This document shows positions 53,868 to 64,000 of a DNA stretch of 64,000 nt, one piece after another; the first letter of the stretch is position 1; every line of letters starts with the position of its first letter. The DNA lies in assembly GCF_963676685.1 (NCBI RefSeq), contig NC_092354.1, positions 30,350,193-30,414,192 of the forward strand. Reading direction: 5' to 3'. Below the pieces are notes generated by a model. The model was not told the origin of the DNA and ran no database searches. It saw nothing but the letters and a program-made list of their open reading frames with translations. Made by a program: the position numbers and the translations under genes. Origin of the DNA: Mytilus edulis (lineage: Eukaryota; Mollusca; Bivalvia; Mytilida; Mytilidae).

Positions 53868-56800
53868 ATGGTTTTCAATTGTGTCGTGTTTCAGTGTTCA
53901 AACCGGCAAAGTACGTCAGATAAAGAGAATCGTTGTAGTTTTTTCCGTTTCCCAAAGGACTTAAGGAAGAGGAAAGCATGGGTAATAGCTGTAAACAGGG
54001 CAGACTGGGCTCCAAATGAGTACAGTAGAATTTGTTCTGCACATTTTGTGGACGGATGGCACAGTGACGACCCAAGTGATATAAATTACAGACCAACACT
54101 ATTTTCATACAAAGAAAAAGACCTCTCTGTGTCTGAGCTAGATCGAAATGTCAGACTTGCCAGTAGAAATTTGTTGCAGGTGATTAAATGTTGTTTTTAA
54201 ATACCTCCTTATTGTCAGTGTTAAAGTCATAATTTTCCAAAACATGTTTACTGTACTTTCTTATTGCTAGAGATCTACTTCCAAAGTACTTAATAATTAT
54301 TCCTATAACCTGTTCATTCTTATTTTTATTCATCCCTCAATCATTTGTCAATGTTGTTTGTCATGTTTGTACATTTTTTTATCACTGTTTACTTTCTTTC
54401 TTTCTTGTGTATGAGCTTCCTATCTAAGGAACACCCCTTATTGGGTAATCAGGAGTGGGTAAATCAAAGATTAATTTTACATTTTTATAAGTTAATTAAA
54501 ATATGGGTTACTTGTGGACATAAAATAATTTATTAATATTATTACAGTTGAATAATATTAACTGAAGGTAATTTCACTAAGTACATGTATTGTAAAGCTG
54601 ATTACTATATATATATACATGTAATACATTTGTACCTCAATTTTTATGAATAATAACTTAAAAGAAAAACTGTCGTGGTAGCCATAAGCCACCTGAAGAG
54701 TTCCTCTGGCAAGGACGAAACAGTTTCATTAACATTGATTAAAGGATATTTATAAATTTAAATTTATCCTAAAAAATCTTGCACTGTAATAGTATCCTAC
54801 TCCATATACATATGTAGAAACAATTTAGTGATTTTTTTTAATTAAACACACACACACACCCACATCATTTTAAACAAAAAGACAAATATCATGAATATAG
54901 AAAATTAGTCAAAAAGTTTTCTTTTCTGATTTTGAGTATTTTCACACGAAAGTTTCTAAAAACTTATTATAAAATAATTGACCCAGTTTTCAGTTAGTTT
55001 AGCTTTTTCACTTTGCCAAAAATCAATGCTTGGAACAGTCTATTTCAAATAACTGCTTCCCATAATACATTATCTTTTATATTCTATATCCTTTGAGCAT
55101 ATTTTAACAAGGCCAATTGTGTGTAGAAATGTTATAAGACCTAATTGGCTATTCTTCAAGACCATATTTCATAAATCTTTTGGTAAATTTTGTTTTTGAG
55201 ACAAATGACCAATACTAGAAAGATGACATGTACACATACTTTTTTCTCATGATAAATCTAGACTGTTAAAGAACAGAAGTTAAAGGTCCAGGAAACAGAG
55301 ACAGCATGCCTTACCAGCTCAGTAATGATGCATTCATCTTATGCTACAGCTGGACCAGATGTGGAAATGGAGGAGTTACAGGAACCTCCAGTGTATAATC
55401 AGCTTGATAAGAGTTTGTCAGATACAAGCATGTTACTTACATCTAATGTTGGTAAGCAATTGCACAAGCCTCATTGAAATTAAACAAAGTGCCATTTTTA
55501 AAAGATCAAAAAAGACAGATCTCTATGCTGCTACCCACTTTAAAGTCCAATTGAATTCTCCCTCTCCATGCTCACCCAAATTTAAAACATTTCTTTACTA
55601 AGATCCTTGGTATAATAATTAAAACACAACTCTAGATATAGGTTTGGTTGCTCTCAGTAACTTTTCTCTTTTCTACTTAGCAATGTTTAATACCATTATA
55701 AACCAACATATTATAACATAAATATTTATAAAGTACAAACACTATTGTCCAATTTTTAAGGAACCAGTTTTATTTGTTTAAAAAATTAACTATGCGTCAA
55801 ATTCAAGTTTATTCAAATACACCCCAAAAAATACCAAGCCCTTTTTGTTCTATATTTCCTCTTAAAAAAAATCTCTATAAAACCTTATAATGAGTGGTGA
55901 CTTAAATTGAAAAAAAAATTACCTTTCCATCTTTCAGTATATATTCTTATAAATTGAAAACTATCTTTATTATTTTTTAAAGTTGCTGAAATGCCAATTT
56001 TGAAATTCAGGGTCTCAGTGTGATACAGATCCATTATTAAAGGAAAACATGTTGCTGAGGAAAGAAAATGAAGAATTGACAGCTGCACTGCAACACCATA
56101 AATGGACTATTAAAAAAATAGCAGACAATGACCAGAAGACCAGGTTTTACACAGGACTACCTAAATTTGTAGTGTTTATGTGGCTCTTCAAGTAAGATCT
56201 TAATTATTTTTTTTTTCACAATAATCTAAACCCAAAATTGCACTCACTCAAATGTGTCCTTGTTTTACTTATAACTAAAAATTTGTTGAAACTATGTATT
56301 ATTAACTTTTAATTAATACAAGTATCGCATGAAGTTTACATTGAGTAAATGTTTTCTTACCATGAAAAATTGCAATTGGGTTAACGAAAAAAAGACGAAA
56401 CACACTGAAATAAGAGAACTAATACATGTACTAAAATACAGTAACATCACTTTAATCCTATTCTCCCACACTACATGCACTAAGTATCAATCAGTTCACA
56501 TAAATCCAATAAATTGTATATAGTTAATGAACAGTTGGAGTTAAATCATACATGTTACGATGTACCAGTATAAAGTTACCACAAGATGAATGAACACAAA
56601 CTGAGGTGCTATTTTTTTTATATAAACATAAATCAACATATATGGCAAAATATATAATTAAGTTCAGTTTTAATCTTTCCAAAAAAAAAATCAATGTTTA
56701 TAAGTCAACGTTGTCACTCATGTTAAATCTTTTTACTGAATTTGTAGTATTACTCATACATGGAAAAATTGTAAGATACTATCTTTCGAACTCAATTTTC

Positions 56801-57669
56801 CTTAAATGCAGTAAGATATTGTCAATTACTATTTCAGTTATCTGAAACCGAAGGCAGAGATAATGCAGTACTGGACTGGTTCAGAGACCTACCAGAAGCA
56901 AGACAGGCAAAGAGCATCAACCAACTGCATTGATTTAATTGATCAGTTTTTTGCAGTCTTAATGAGACTTAGATTAGGCCTTTTTGTTAGAGATATAGCC
57001 GAAAGGTTTAAAATTTCAGAATCCACATTTTCAAAATATTTTTCCTCATGGCTTTTATTATTGTATGAAGAGCTAAAAGTCATTAATCCATTTCCAAGCA
57101 GAGAAATAGTTGACCGTACCATGCCAGATGCTTTTAAGACCAGATATCCCAAAACAAGGGTCATTATAGACTGTACAGAAATTTTTTTACAACGTTCTGC
57201 TAGTCTTGTTAACCAAAGCCTTACATATTCTAATTACAAAAATCATAATACTGTTAAATTTTTAATTGGAATCACTCCATCTGGTGTTATATCTTTTGTT
57301 TCAGAAGGTTGGGGTGGTAGAGTTTCTGACAGGCAGATAACTCTTGAATCTGGTATACTGGATTTGTTGGATGAGAATGACTCTGTAATGGCCGATAAAG
57401 GCTTTACTATTAAAGATTTATTAGAAAAAAAGAATTGTACACTAAATATGCCACCCTTTAAAGGTATATCTGCTCAGTTTACAACTGAACAGGTTTTTGA
57501 AACACAAGAAATTGCAAAGTTAAGAATTCATGTGGAAAGAAGTATTGGAAGAGTGAAAAATTTTCATATTTTTGATGGTGTTATGCCTTTATCTATTGCA
57601 CCACAATCTACACAAATTTTTAAAGTGTGTTGTTGGTTAACAAATTTTGATGAACCCCTAGTCAAGTAA
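53868..57669 (+). CDS. ISL2EU-type transposase: THAP + DDE_4, intact
   Basis: Exons 53868-54179, 55262-55451, 56011-56191 and 56838-57669 have GT-AG borders and matching phases (0, 1, 2) and total 1515 nt, giving 504 residues. I chose ATG 53868 because it starts the THAP domain (MVFNCVVFQCSNRQ); an ATG at 53760 would add 36 unlikely residues. The THAP C2CH is complete: C..C pair, RKRKAWVIAVNR, then ICSAHF with CxxH. Exon 3 has a short leucine/glutamate coiled segment and the phrase TRFYTGLPKFVVFMWLF typical before the DDE domain. Exon 4 carries an HTH (GLFVRDIAERFKISESTFSK) and the DDE_4 core: VIIDCTEIF, SDRQITLESG, VMADKGF and IHVERSIGRVKNF, so the D-D-E set is present. It acts in the nucleus on its own element's ends. 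No stop or frameshift is seen. Confidence 0.88.
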
Positions 57670-58675
57670 TAGGCTGTAAGTCTTATAGTCTTTGAAAAAT
57701 AAAATGGTACACAAAGTTTACTGAATATAAGAATTTAAAGGTCTACATTTGCATTTTCAAAAAGTCTTCAGCAAATAAAAAGAATCAATGATGATGGTCA
57801 GTTATTTCCTGATTGCATTACTGATTCTGTTTTTCAATAATTATTACACTTGTTTACTCTTCTCAGTCTGTTTGCCAATTCTGTAATAAGATATTCATTT
57901 CCTTGAGTTACTTCCCTTTGGACATAATATTTTATTGACCACGAGATAGCAGAAATATTTATCTTCATGTTATGATTGAGATCTTATAAAGTTTTAAAAA
58001 TATTGTCATTCCATTTAATCTTTTATTAACCTAAAAAGTGTGATGTTAATACTTGTTTCTTTTTTTCAAACTGATGACAAATTGGCAAATGGACTATTGA
58101 AGATATGTTTAAAATAGCATTGTGTCTGTCAAAGTTGTAGATGGGCTTCTGAATTAACTCATAATATTTTCATGCTATGCTCAATAATATTGTAAAATAT
58201 ATAAAATGATTCTTGTTCAATGGTCTTTTTATTAATTTACAGTGCAATTTCCAGACATTCTTTTGTCACTTTAAAATAATTTTAAGGAGTACAAACTTGA
58301 GGGTAAACGCAAACATCAAATCATTGGTTTCATGATGGATAAGTTTTTGAATGAAAGAAATTATACATATTCATTAATTTTGTTATTACTAGAACGAAAA
58401 CTTAAAATTAAAAAAAAAATAATGGTCATATAGCTCATTAAAATTTGCTAATTTAGGCTGTATATACAAATCATATATTATCTCCCTTTGATATAATCTC
58501 AAATATACTAAATTGCCACATACAAGTTTTATTTTAAAGGATTTCTGCATTTTAAAAATTAGAAAAAATAGTTACACAAACACAACAATCATTTATATGG
58601 TGATGTTATGCAGTTAAATAATACCCTCAAATTGCCTCAACTATTATACTTATTCTTAAAATTGTAATAATGTGT
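57670..58675. other. Spacer between the convergent transposase and nuclease genes
   Basis: AT-rich, no ORF of note. AATAAA-like words lie shortly after the transposase stop (57692-57700 'gaaaaataaaat', 57772-57780), suitable as polyadenylation signals. Confidence 0.4.
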
Positions 58676-59204
58676 TTACTGATAAAAGCATGGAAAAATG
58701 TTATCCATATAGAATTTTACAAGTTTCTGTAGCATGTTTTGTACAAATTCAGCATTAAAGTACACCCTGTCAATGCAAATGTTGTTTTCTTTTGCTGCTG
58801 TCCACAGAACAAAGTCACACCAAGGAAGTTCTTTAATTGCCATTTCACCTTGGACTTGTGCATAGTATTTGTGAAATGGGTTCAATGTTGGGCCATCAGG
58901 TGTAGAAATCAAACAAAAACTAGGGTCATTCATCCCAAGAATAGTGTTAATTTCCAATGTGTTGACCCTCACTCCCTTCAGAGAAAATGGACATTTAATC
59001 TCTAGGAGACCAACACTATCTCCTTCAATCACTATGCCATCACTAGTTGCTCCTAGAAACGAGTAGATGTTGTTTAAAGTTAAGCCTGCTGTTTCGACTT
59101 TGAAATCATCATATTCCATGCATTGCTTTAGTTCTATATACTTGGCCCTTGCCCTGTCCTCATTGTCTACTCCCCACTGAATAGCCTGAGGAAGTGATGA
59201 ATAC

Positions 59205-59729
59205 CTGCAAAACAGAAATGTACATGAAGATTTTTATCACTACAACTTTGCAAAGATAATCATGGACTTTCATATATGCATTGACCAATTAAAACGATAA
59301 TAATTTCTGTATTGACTGGTCAACAAGCCTTTGTCCAAATTAGTAATCCAAATGAATTGACTGATAGTATTGATTTTCTGTCAATTATGTGGTTATTGGG
59401 ATATTTATACATGAATAACTATTACAGAAATAAGAATGTTTGAATGTCACACTAAATTAAAATCAAAATCCTGTATTTTTTTGCATCCGATTTATCAACT
59501 AGTCTAAATGGTCATATAGTTTACCAAGACATCCTGTTGAAAATTCAAATGTTCTGTACTTATAAGTAGTTTGTACTATTCAAATTACATTTATCACTTT
59601 AAGTACTAGTACTTTTGTTAAGATCAAATTAAAAAGAAATCTGTTGTTAATTATTTTCTGATAGAGAGTTGTCTCCTTGGTAATCGTACATCTTTTATGT
59701 AGAAATTTATGCCATTTAAATTTGAATAC
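59205..59729. other. Nuclease gene intron with a repeat scrap
   Basis: AT-rich intron. 'gatagagagttgtctccttgg' at 59661-59681 is a scrap of the repeat at 20160-20360. Confidence 0.5.
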
Positions 59730-60673
59730 CTATCAAGGGAGGATCCCTCAGTTATTTGTCTTATAAGAGAATTTGGACTTCTTCCTGCTGCCATTACATC
59801 ACCGAATATGGAACTCGTTATTCTTCCTTTATGGAGATCTCTCCACACTGTACTCCCTCTCTGCAACCTTGTATTGCTCTCTATATAGTCAACCAGCTCT
59901 CTTTCTATTGATGGTGGTGGTACTGTTTTAAAGTATTATATAAGGTATAAGCTAGGGTGTTTGCTCAAACATTTAAATTAATCATCAAATAAAAGATTTT
60001 TTTCACATCAACTTCTTTCAATGTGTCTCAAATCTATTGCATTGTTTGGACACCCCCTCCCTTTCTGGGTCCACCAATGATTAATATTTACATGTATTTG
60101 TGAGTATATAATATTGTATTTATAAAACAAATTGGCATGAATTCCTTTCAATCAAATAATTTTCCTCACTAATTTGAGTTTATCTTGGATAAATCTATTT
60201 AGAATCATGCTAAAAGCCATTTAAATATGTTTCACAAAATAAATTAAAATGTGTTAATATAATTACAGTTGTTTTCTGTATATAGCATTTCTTTCATCTT
60301 TCTTTCCATTGGGTCAACCCAAGTATCAACCTCCACTTCTTGGTGTACATCAGGAGTAGATTCAGAAATATTCCATTAATGAGACATGCCTTTTTAAATA
60401 AAATTTCAAAAATTAATTATTTGTTTAATAAAGACAAAACAAACTTTGCAAAACTTTGAACACCTAATATTTGTGTTGTAATAATAAGTTACATCCCTTA
60501 TGAAATTATACACTTCAATGTAGTTCAATGTTTTTTTCATACTTTACCTATAAGATAAATAGATGATTATTTAAAAAAAAATAATATCTTGGTGTCATTG
60601 AAAATTATTTGATTGCAAAGAAAATTTAAATGTTGTGGTTTCCACATGAGATGTATATTTCCATTAATATAAA

Positions 60674-60784
60674 TAATCTCCCCTTTTCTTCGATACATAA
60701 ACCCATAATCTACAAAGTAAACTGATTCATAACACTTGATTTTTATTTAAGAGAAAATGTGCTAAATTTAAAAAAGAAAGAAAA
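60674..60784 (+). repeat. ~110 bp repeat, uninterrupted copy
   Basis: 'aatctccccttttcttcgat', 'acataaacccataatctaca' and 'aagtaaactgattcataaca' through 'gagaaaatgtgctaaattta' match 62373-62448 joined to 63177-63209. This copy, in a nuclease-gene intron, has 'tttatttaagagaaaatg' where the other has the foldback insertion, so it shows the unoccupied target. Confidence 0.8.
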
Positions 60785-61368
60785 CTTACTTATGGGAAAA
60801 TTGAGCAATTCAGTGAGAATTTGGGGTTCATTTTCTTGTACATGAATAAAATAAACTCATCATAGATACCAGGACTAAATATGTATATAGTGTTTTAAAA
60901 ATATAACAGAAGAAGCAATATTGTGGTATGATTTGTGACCTCTATAAAAATGAGTTAAAGCATTGACAATAATTGTATTTCAATATTTTTACATCCAATC
61001 ACTTTTTTATGATGTTGTTTGTTTCAAAACTGTTTTTATAATATAATGATTGTTACTATACCTGTATTAGGAAACACATTCTTGAGTTCCATTAAATGTT
61101 GTAATGTTAAGTCCAGATTTACTTTACGGTCAGCTGTATGGCGTGGGTCAAAAGACTGGAATGTGGTATAACCAGTCTCAGATGTACCTGCATTTCTTTC
61201 CTCAGATGAAGAAGCCAACTTTGAAGCCATGTAACATAAGGGTCTTGGTTGAACATCTTTCCTCGGAACATTCCATGTACAGGATTTAGAGGTACAGCTC
61301 TTTGCTTCTGTTATTACGACTTTATCTCGGCTCAATGCAAACAAGACACTGCCAATATGGCTACATGA

Positions 61369-61818
61369 CTGTGCTTACCTAAATATAAAAAAAATAATAT
61401 AAAAAGACTGTATTGTTGAAATAAACATTTTTGTTACAAATTACATAACAAATAAATAGAGCATTGGTTTTTACTATACTATTATTCATAAGTTTATAAT
61501 TTTTTTTTTATATATTTAGGGGGTTAAATCATGATGTCTTAATTATTTTGTTCACGAATCAAAAAATCAGAAGTCCCTTTCTGTCCTTACTGTGTACGTT
61601 TGGTGTCAGAATAGCTGTCTATACCGAATACGTCATTGGGACGCTGGTCACATTATTTTTTTTGGTAAATTACTCCACTGAACGAATTGTTGTTTATTTC
61701 GTGAAATAGCCATATTGATTTGATAAATAAGTGGTTAATATTCCGGTGTATGAATCTTTTACTGTTGGTGTAACTCAGGAAAAAATCAAATCGGAAAGTC
61801 CCTAATCACATGGCAAAA
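61369..61818. other. No exon recognised upstream of the nuclease gene
   Basis: The missing N-terminal exons of the nuclease would be expected here or further right, but no minus-strand frame with coding character was found. Confidence 0.4.
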
Positions 61819-62265
61819 TCAAATGACAAAACACATCAAAAACGAATGGACAATGAAGTGAGAAGAAATTGGGTTTTGGAATCGAATGGGAACCATTATG
61901 TCTGTCCTGGTGTCGCGGCTTCGTTCCTCGTAATACTCTTGTTCATCCTCGTCATCTACAGCTTCATTTTCTTCTTCAAAATCTTCATCGTAATGATCTT
62001 GGTCTACGGTCACACCATCTACGAAACTGTCAGTGGGCTGAGCCTGAGTAGCGCTATCCGTGCAAAAATCATTCTTGTTATTTTTACAGTTTACTTGGGT
62101 GGAAAAATTCTGTACACGCAGATGCCGATCAGATTCATAATGCCGGTGATTAATTGCACTTTGCCTGGTTTTGTACCCACAACACTCACATTTAAAACTA
62201 TCAGATACCTCAAATTTTGACGTCCGATTGCTAGACATGTCAGTGGCTTCATTGACAACCATCAA
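61819..62265 (-). CDS. Small C2H2-like, acidic protein or first exon
   Basis: ATG at 62265 (or Met 10, MSSNRTSKFEVSDSF) leads to FKCECCGYKTRQSAINHRHY and ESDRH, a C2H2-like CxxC..H..H finger. A strongly acidic run follows (DEDFEEENEAVDDEDEQEYY) and ERSRDTRTD. Residues after that look non-coding, so an exon end is likely near 61900, but no GT donor is obvious. It lies upstream of the nuclease gene on the same strand and could be its first exon or a separate gene. Confidence 0.4.
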   Translation of the reverse strand: MMVVNEATDMSSNRTSKFEVSDSFKCECCGYKTRQSAINHRHYESDRHLRVQNFSTQVNCKNNKNDFCTDSATQAQPTDSFVDGVTVDQDHYDEDFEEENEAVDDEDEQEYYEERSRDTRTDIMVPIRFQNPISSHFIVHSFLMCFVI

Positions 62266-62448
62266 CGTTGATGAAACGCTTTACTGTAATCAACGAAATC
62301 GCATCTCTTTGAAACGTATATGTAACCCTGTTTAAACATGACGTCATAATACAGACGACATTTCTGACAAATTATCTCCCCTTTTCTTCAATACATAAAC
62401 CCATAATGTACAAAGTAAACTGATTCATAACACTTGATTTTTATTTAA

Positions 62449-63172
62449 GGTTTATGTACCCTTCTGTAGCCATTTTTGTACGAATTTTTCAAACCTCAAT
62501 TGTATCAAAACTAAAGATCCAATAAATAATAGAGATAGGCCATTTAATTTAGTACATGTTCCAAGGGAATTGATGCAAAGCATTATTTTTTTACTGTGTC
62601 ATTGCATTTGATAGAAAAAGAGGACTTTCTGGCATATAAATCACGATTTTTATAGAAAATCCACAGCCTTTAATACAGAGATTTTTGTTATAAAATTTGA
62701 AACATAAATTACTCACTTGATTTTCTATGATGTGCTAGTGTTTATTTTTTACAAAAAGTTCTAAGTAACCTGTAAATTCCAAAACACCTCGTGCTGAGTC
62801 ACTAAAGTCGAGCGCACCCTAAAAGGTGTACTTGATTTTTGCCATAGTTATACTTGTCTTAACCAATAACTACATTTATCAATGCTAGCACTGCATGCAA
62901 TAATCCTATATCTACCAGTCATCAAATTGCCAAATATGAGAGTACAAGGATAAAGGCTGTGGATTTTCTAAAAAAATCTTGATTTATTTGCCACAAAGTC
63001 CTCTTTTTCTATTAAATGCAATGGAACAGTAAAAAATAAAGCTTTGCATCAAGTTTCCCCTTGGAATATGTACAAAATGGCCTATCTCGATTATTCATTG
63101 TATCTGTAGTTTTGATACAATTGAAGTTTGAAAAGTTCGTACAAAAAATGGCTACAGAAGGGTACATAAACC
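62449..63172. mobile_element. 724 bp Kolobok-like foldback element, TTAA target duplication
   Basis: The termini are 'ggtttatgtacccttctgta' and 'tacagaagggtacataaacc', and the arms stay complementary for about 225 bp (to ~62675 and from ~62945). TTAA flanks both sides (62445-62448 and 63173-63176). TTAA duplication with GG ends suggests Kolobok rather than piggyBac (CCY ends). No transposase is encoded. A relative's end forms 1-130. The unoccupied site is represented at 60674-60784. Confidence 0.85.
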
Positions 63173-63212
63173 TTAAGAGAAAATGTGCTAAATTTTAAAA
63201 AAAGAAAGATCG

Positions 63213-63470
63213 TCCCGGCATAGTCCTTGTCCACGACCTTTGTCTTAACGGCATCATCTAGGGCCTTAGTTTTGTAAGGAACCATTACTTCTTCACCCAC
63301 TTAAACTGTTGTATCTTCTAAGTTTTTAATTCTCTTGATTATATCGAAATCGTCATCAGGTTTGGCAAAATAGACATATACAAACATTTTGTGGCCGCGA
63401 TTGGTGTCTGGGAATGAAAGATATCTGACGAAAGTTAATAATCTCTGAGAAGAATCTGCATACCCCTTAT
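63213..63470 (-). pseudogene. Exon fragment with one in-frame stop
   Basis: The minus-strand frame gives MVEYKGYADSSQRLLTFVRY, LSFPDTNRGHKMFVYVYFAK and PDDDFDIIKRIKNLEDTTV, a stop (TAA at about 63300), then VGEEVMVPYKTKALDDAVK in the same frame. The M.V.V.F......I..I..LED...GEEV.V.YK pattern resembles the Tudor-like N-terminal modules mentioned for 44593. It is a remnant. No family name can be given. Confidence 0.35.
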
Positions 63471-63619
63471 ACTCTACCATCTATACTACATTTTAAAAGT
63501 CACCTGGGGCCAACACGAATTGATTTTTGTACCATATGATAAAGTAACAACCACTTGAGGTAGTAGATAAAATTTGTAATGAAAAATAAATGGTTTTTTT
63601 TTCTGATAATCTTATACCC

Positions 63620-64000
63620 GCCAGCCTCCTTTATACTTGAAGTTCTGGCGACACGTAATAATTGTCCATGTACACATGGTAACCACTGTTGTAGTTGTAT
63701 TGCATTTATTCTCACCAAGAACAAGGTCAGCTAGTTCATCAATTTGAGAACAACCGGTAAACACACCAAACCTCATACAATAACCACTACTAGCCTTGCA
63801 CATTTGATACCAAATTTGGTCGGCTTTTCTAGATTGTAAACTCTCAAGTTGCCTTTACAGCCGCCACACGTAGCCTCATTAAAACTACTTTTCGGGGCAA
63901 TAAACTTTAGAAAACTTTCCATTAATAATGTTACAAGGGGACGAATTTTTAACAAAGGGTCAAACCCTACGCGTCCCCTTTGCACCTGTCCCTCGTTATA
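63620..64000 (-). pseudogene. piggyBac-type transposase fragment, runs off the right edge
   Basis: Minus-strand sequence entering from beyond 64000 reads GRVGFDPLLKIRPLVTLLME, SFLKFIAPKSSFNEATCGG, CKGNLRVYNLEKPTKFGIKC. A shifted frame follows (KASSGYCMRFGVFTGC), and another shift gives SGYHVYMDNYYVSPELQV to about 63635. This is the DDE_Tnp_1_7 order: F.P..K..P....L...F...., the SxDE.M..FKGR block, YxPxKPxKxGxK, and a GYxVYMDNYY.SP block. The second block reads FNEATCGGCKG, so the usual D-E pair is degraded, and two frameshifts are present. Confidence 0.65.

Larger units (their letters stand above)
58676..61368 (-). pseudogene. YqaJ/lambda-exonuclease-type nuclease gene, one in-frame stop
   Basis: Exons 61368-61062, 60389-60267, 59922-59730 and 59204-58676 join with matching phases to 1152 nt. 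The first visible exon starts SCSHIGSVLFAL, a SWIM-like Cys-x-His end, and has ITEAKSCTSKSCTWNVPRK. Exon 3 encodes STVWRDLHKGRITSSIFGDV, and the last exon AIQWGVDNEDRARAKYIELK, FLGATSDGIVIEGDSVGLLE, EIKCPFSLKG and KYYAQVQGEMAIKELPWCDF. These are the YqaJ (PF09588) hallmarks: upstream R/K helix, TSDGI Asp, LEIKCP Glu-x-Lys and the Q-x-Q motif. Exon 2 begins GMSH followed by TAA at 60376-60378, then WNISESTPDVHQ in frame. The N-terminal part before 61368 is not found. It is convergent with the ISL2EU transposase, the superfamily's usual partner arrangement (from memory). Confidence 0.75.

Noticed and set aside
61810-62220. Plus-strand 136-residue ORF with hydrophobic stretches
   Set aside because: It is antisense to the C2H2/acidic frame; the hydrophobic runs are complements of the acidic codons.
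53600-62400. Terminal inverted repeats of the ISL2EU element
   Set aside because: By-eye comparison of the flanks gave no convincing inverted match; the ends may lie further out or have decayed.

Overview
The window looks like bivalve nuclear DNA, most likely a mussel (Mytilus or a close relative). It is AT-rich, genes have short exons with GT-AG introns, and it is crowded with dispersed repeats that I associate with mussel genomes: a (CAAT)n-tailed SINE containing 'aacgtccagtggcaaat', the 'gtcgacgaaacgcgcgtctg' repeat, and the 'gcacccggaggcgtccttca' repeat. The species call rests on memory of these repeats and could not be searched. I see no rRNA, confident tRNA, CRISPR array or prokaryotic-style operon, and no clear single-copy host gene apart from a possible partial gene at 552-3060.

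The window is mainly a graveyard of mobile elements of many classes. 1-130 is the end of a TTAA-type foldback element. 552-3060 holds three phase-compatible exons of an unrecognised gene with a minisatellite in its last intron. 3.5-10.1 kb lies between two inverted ~180 bp arms and contains a nine-copy ~235 bp satellite, fragments of uncharacterised repeat-associated genes and a broken gag-like reading frame. 10.6-12.7 kb holds two broken SGNH-hydrolase-like genes and a THAP zinc-finger exon. 16-19.4 kb has a broken minus-strand gene and a plus-strand gene with a PHD-like cysteine cluster. 24.8-30 kb has SINEs, one of which split a reading frame and made a 13 bp target duplication. 27-32 kb holds remnants of a recurring uncharacterised gene family and a zinc-finger pseudogene.

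34.4-44.4 kb is a six-exon minus-strand CACTA/EnSpm transposase gene with an N-terminal C2H2 finger. Its splice phases all agree, but it has one nonsense codon and one frameshift. A plus-strand exon starts about 230 bp away, head to head with it. 44.8-45.5 kb holds two adjacent miniature elements. 46.3-50.4 kb holds a Helitron protein fragment, two other broken genes and a second CACTA fragment. A piggyBac-like transposase fragment runs off the right edge.

The most notable unit is 53.9-61.4 kb. A complete four-exon plus-strand gene encodes a 504-residue THAP + DDE_4 transposase of the ISL2EU type. Facing it is a convergent minus-strand gene for a YqaJ/lambda-exonuclease-type nuclease whose four visible exons join in phase but carry one in-frame stop. 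The transposase gives the mobility function and the nuclease is the usual second protein of this superfamily. A 724 bp Kolobok-like foldback element with TTAA duplications lies just beyond it, inserted in a short repeat whose uninterrupted copy is at 60674-60784.
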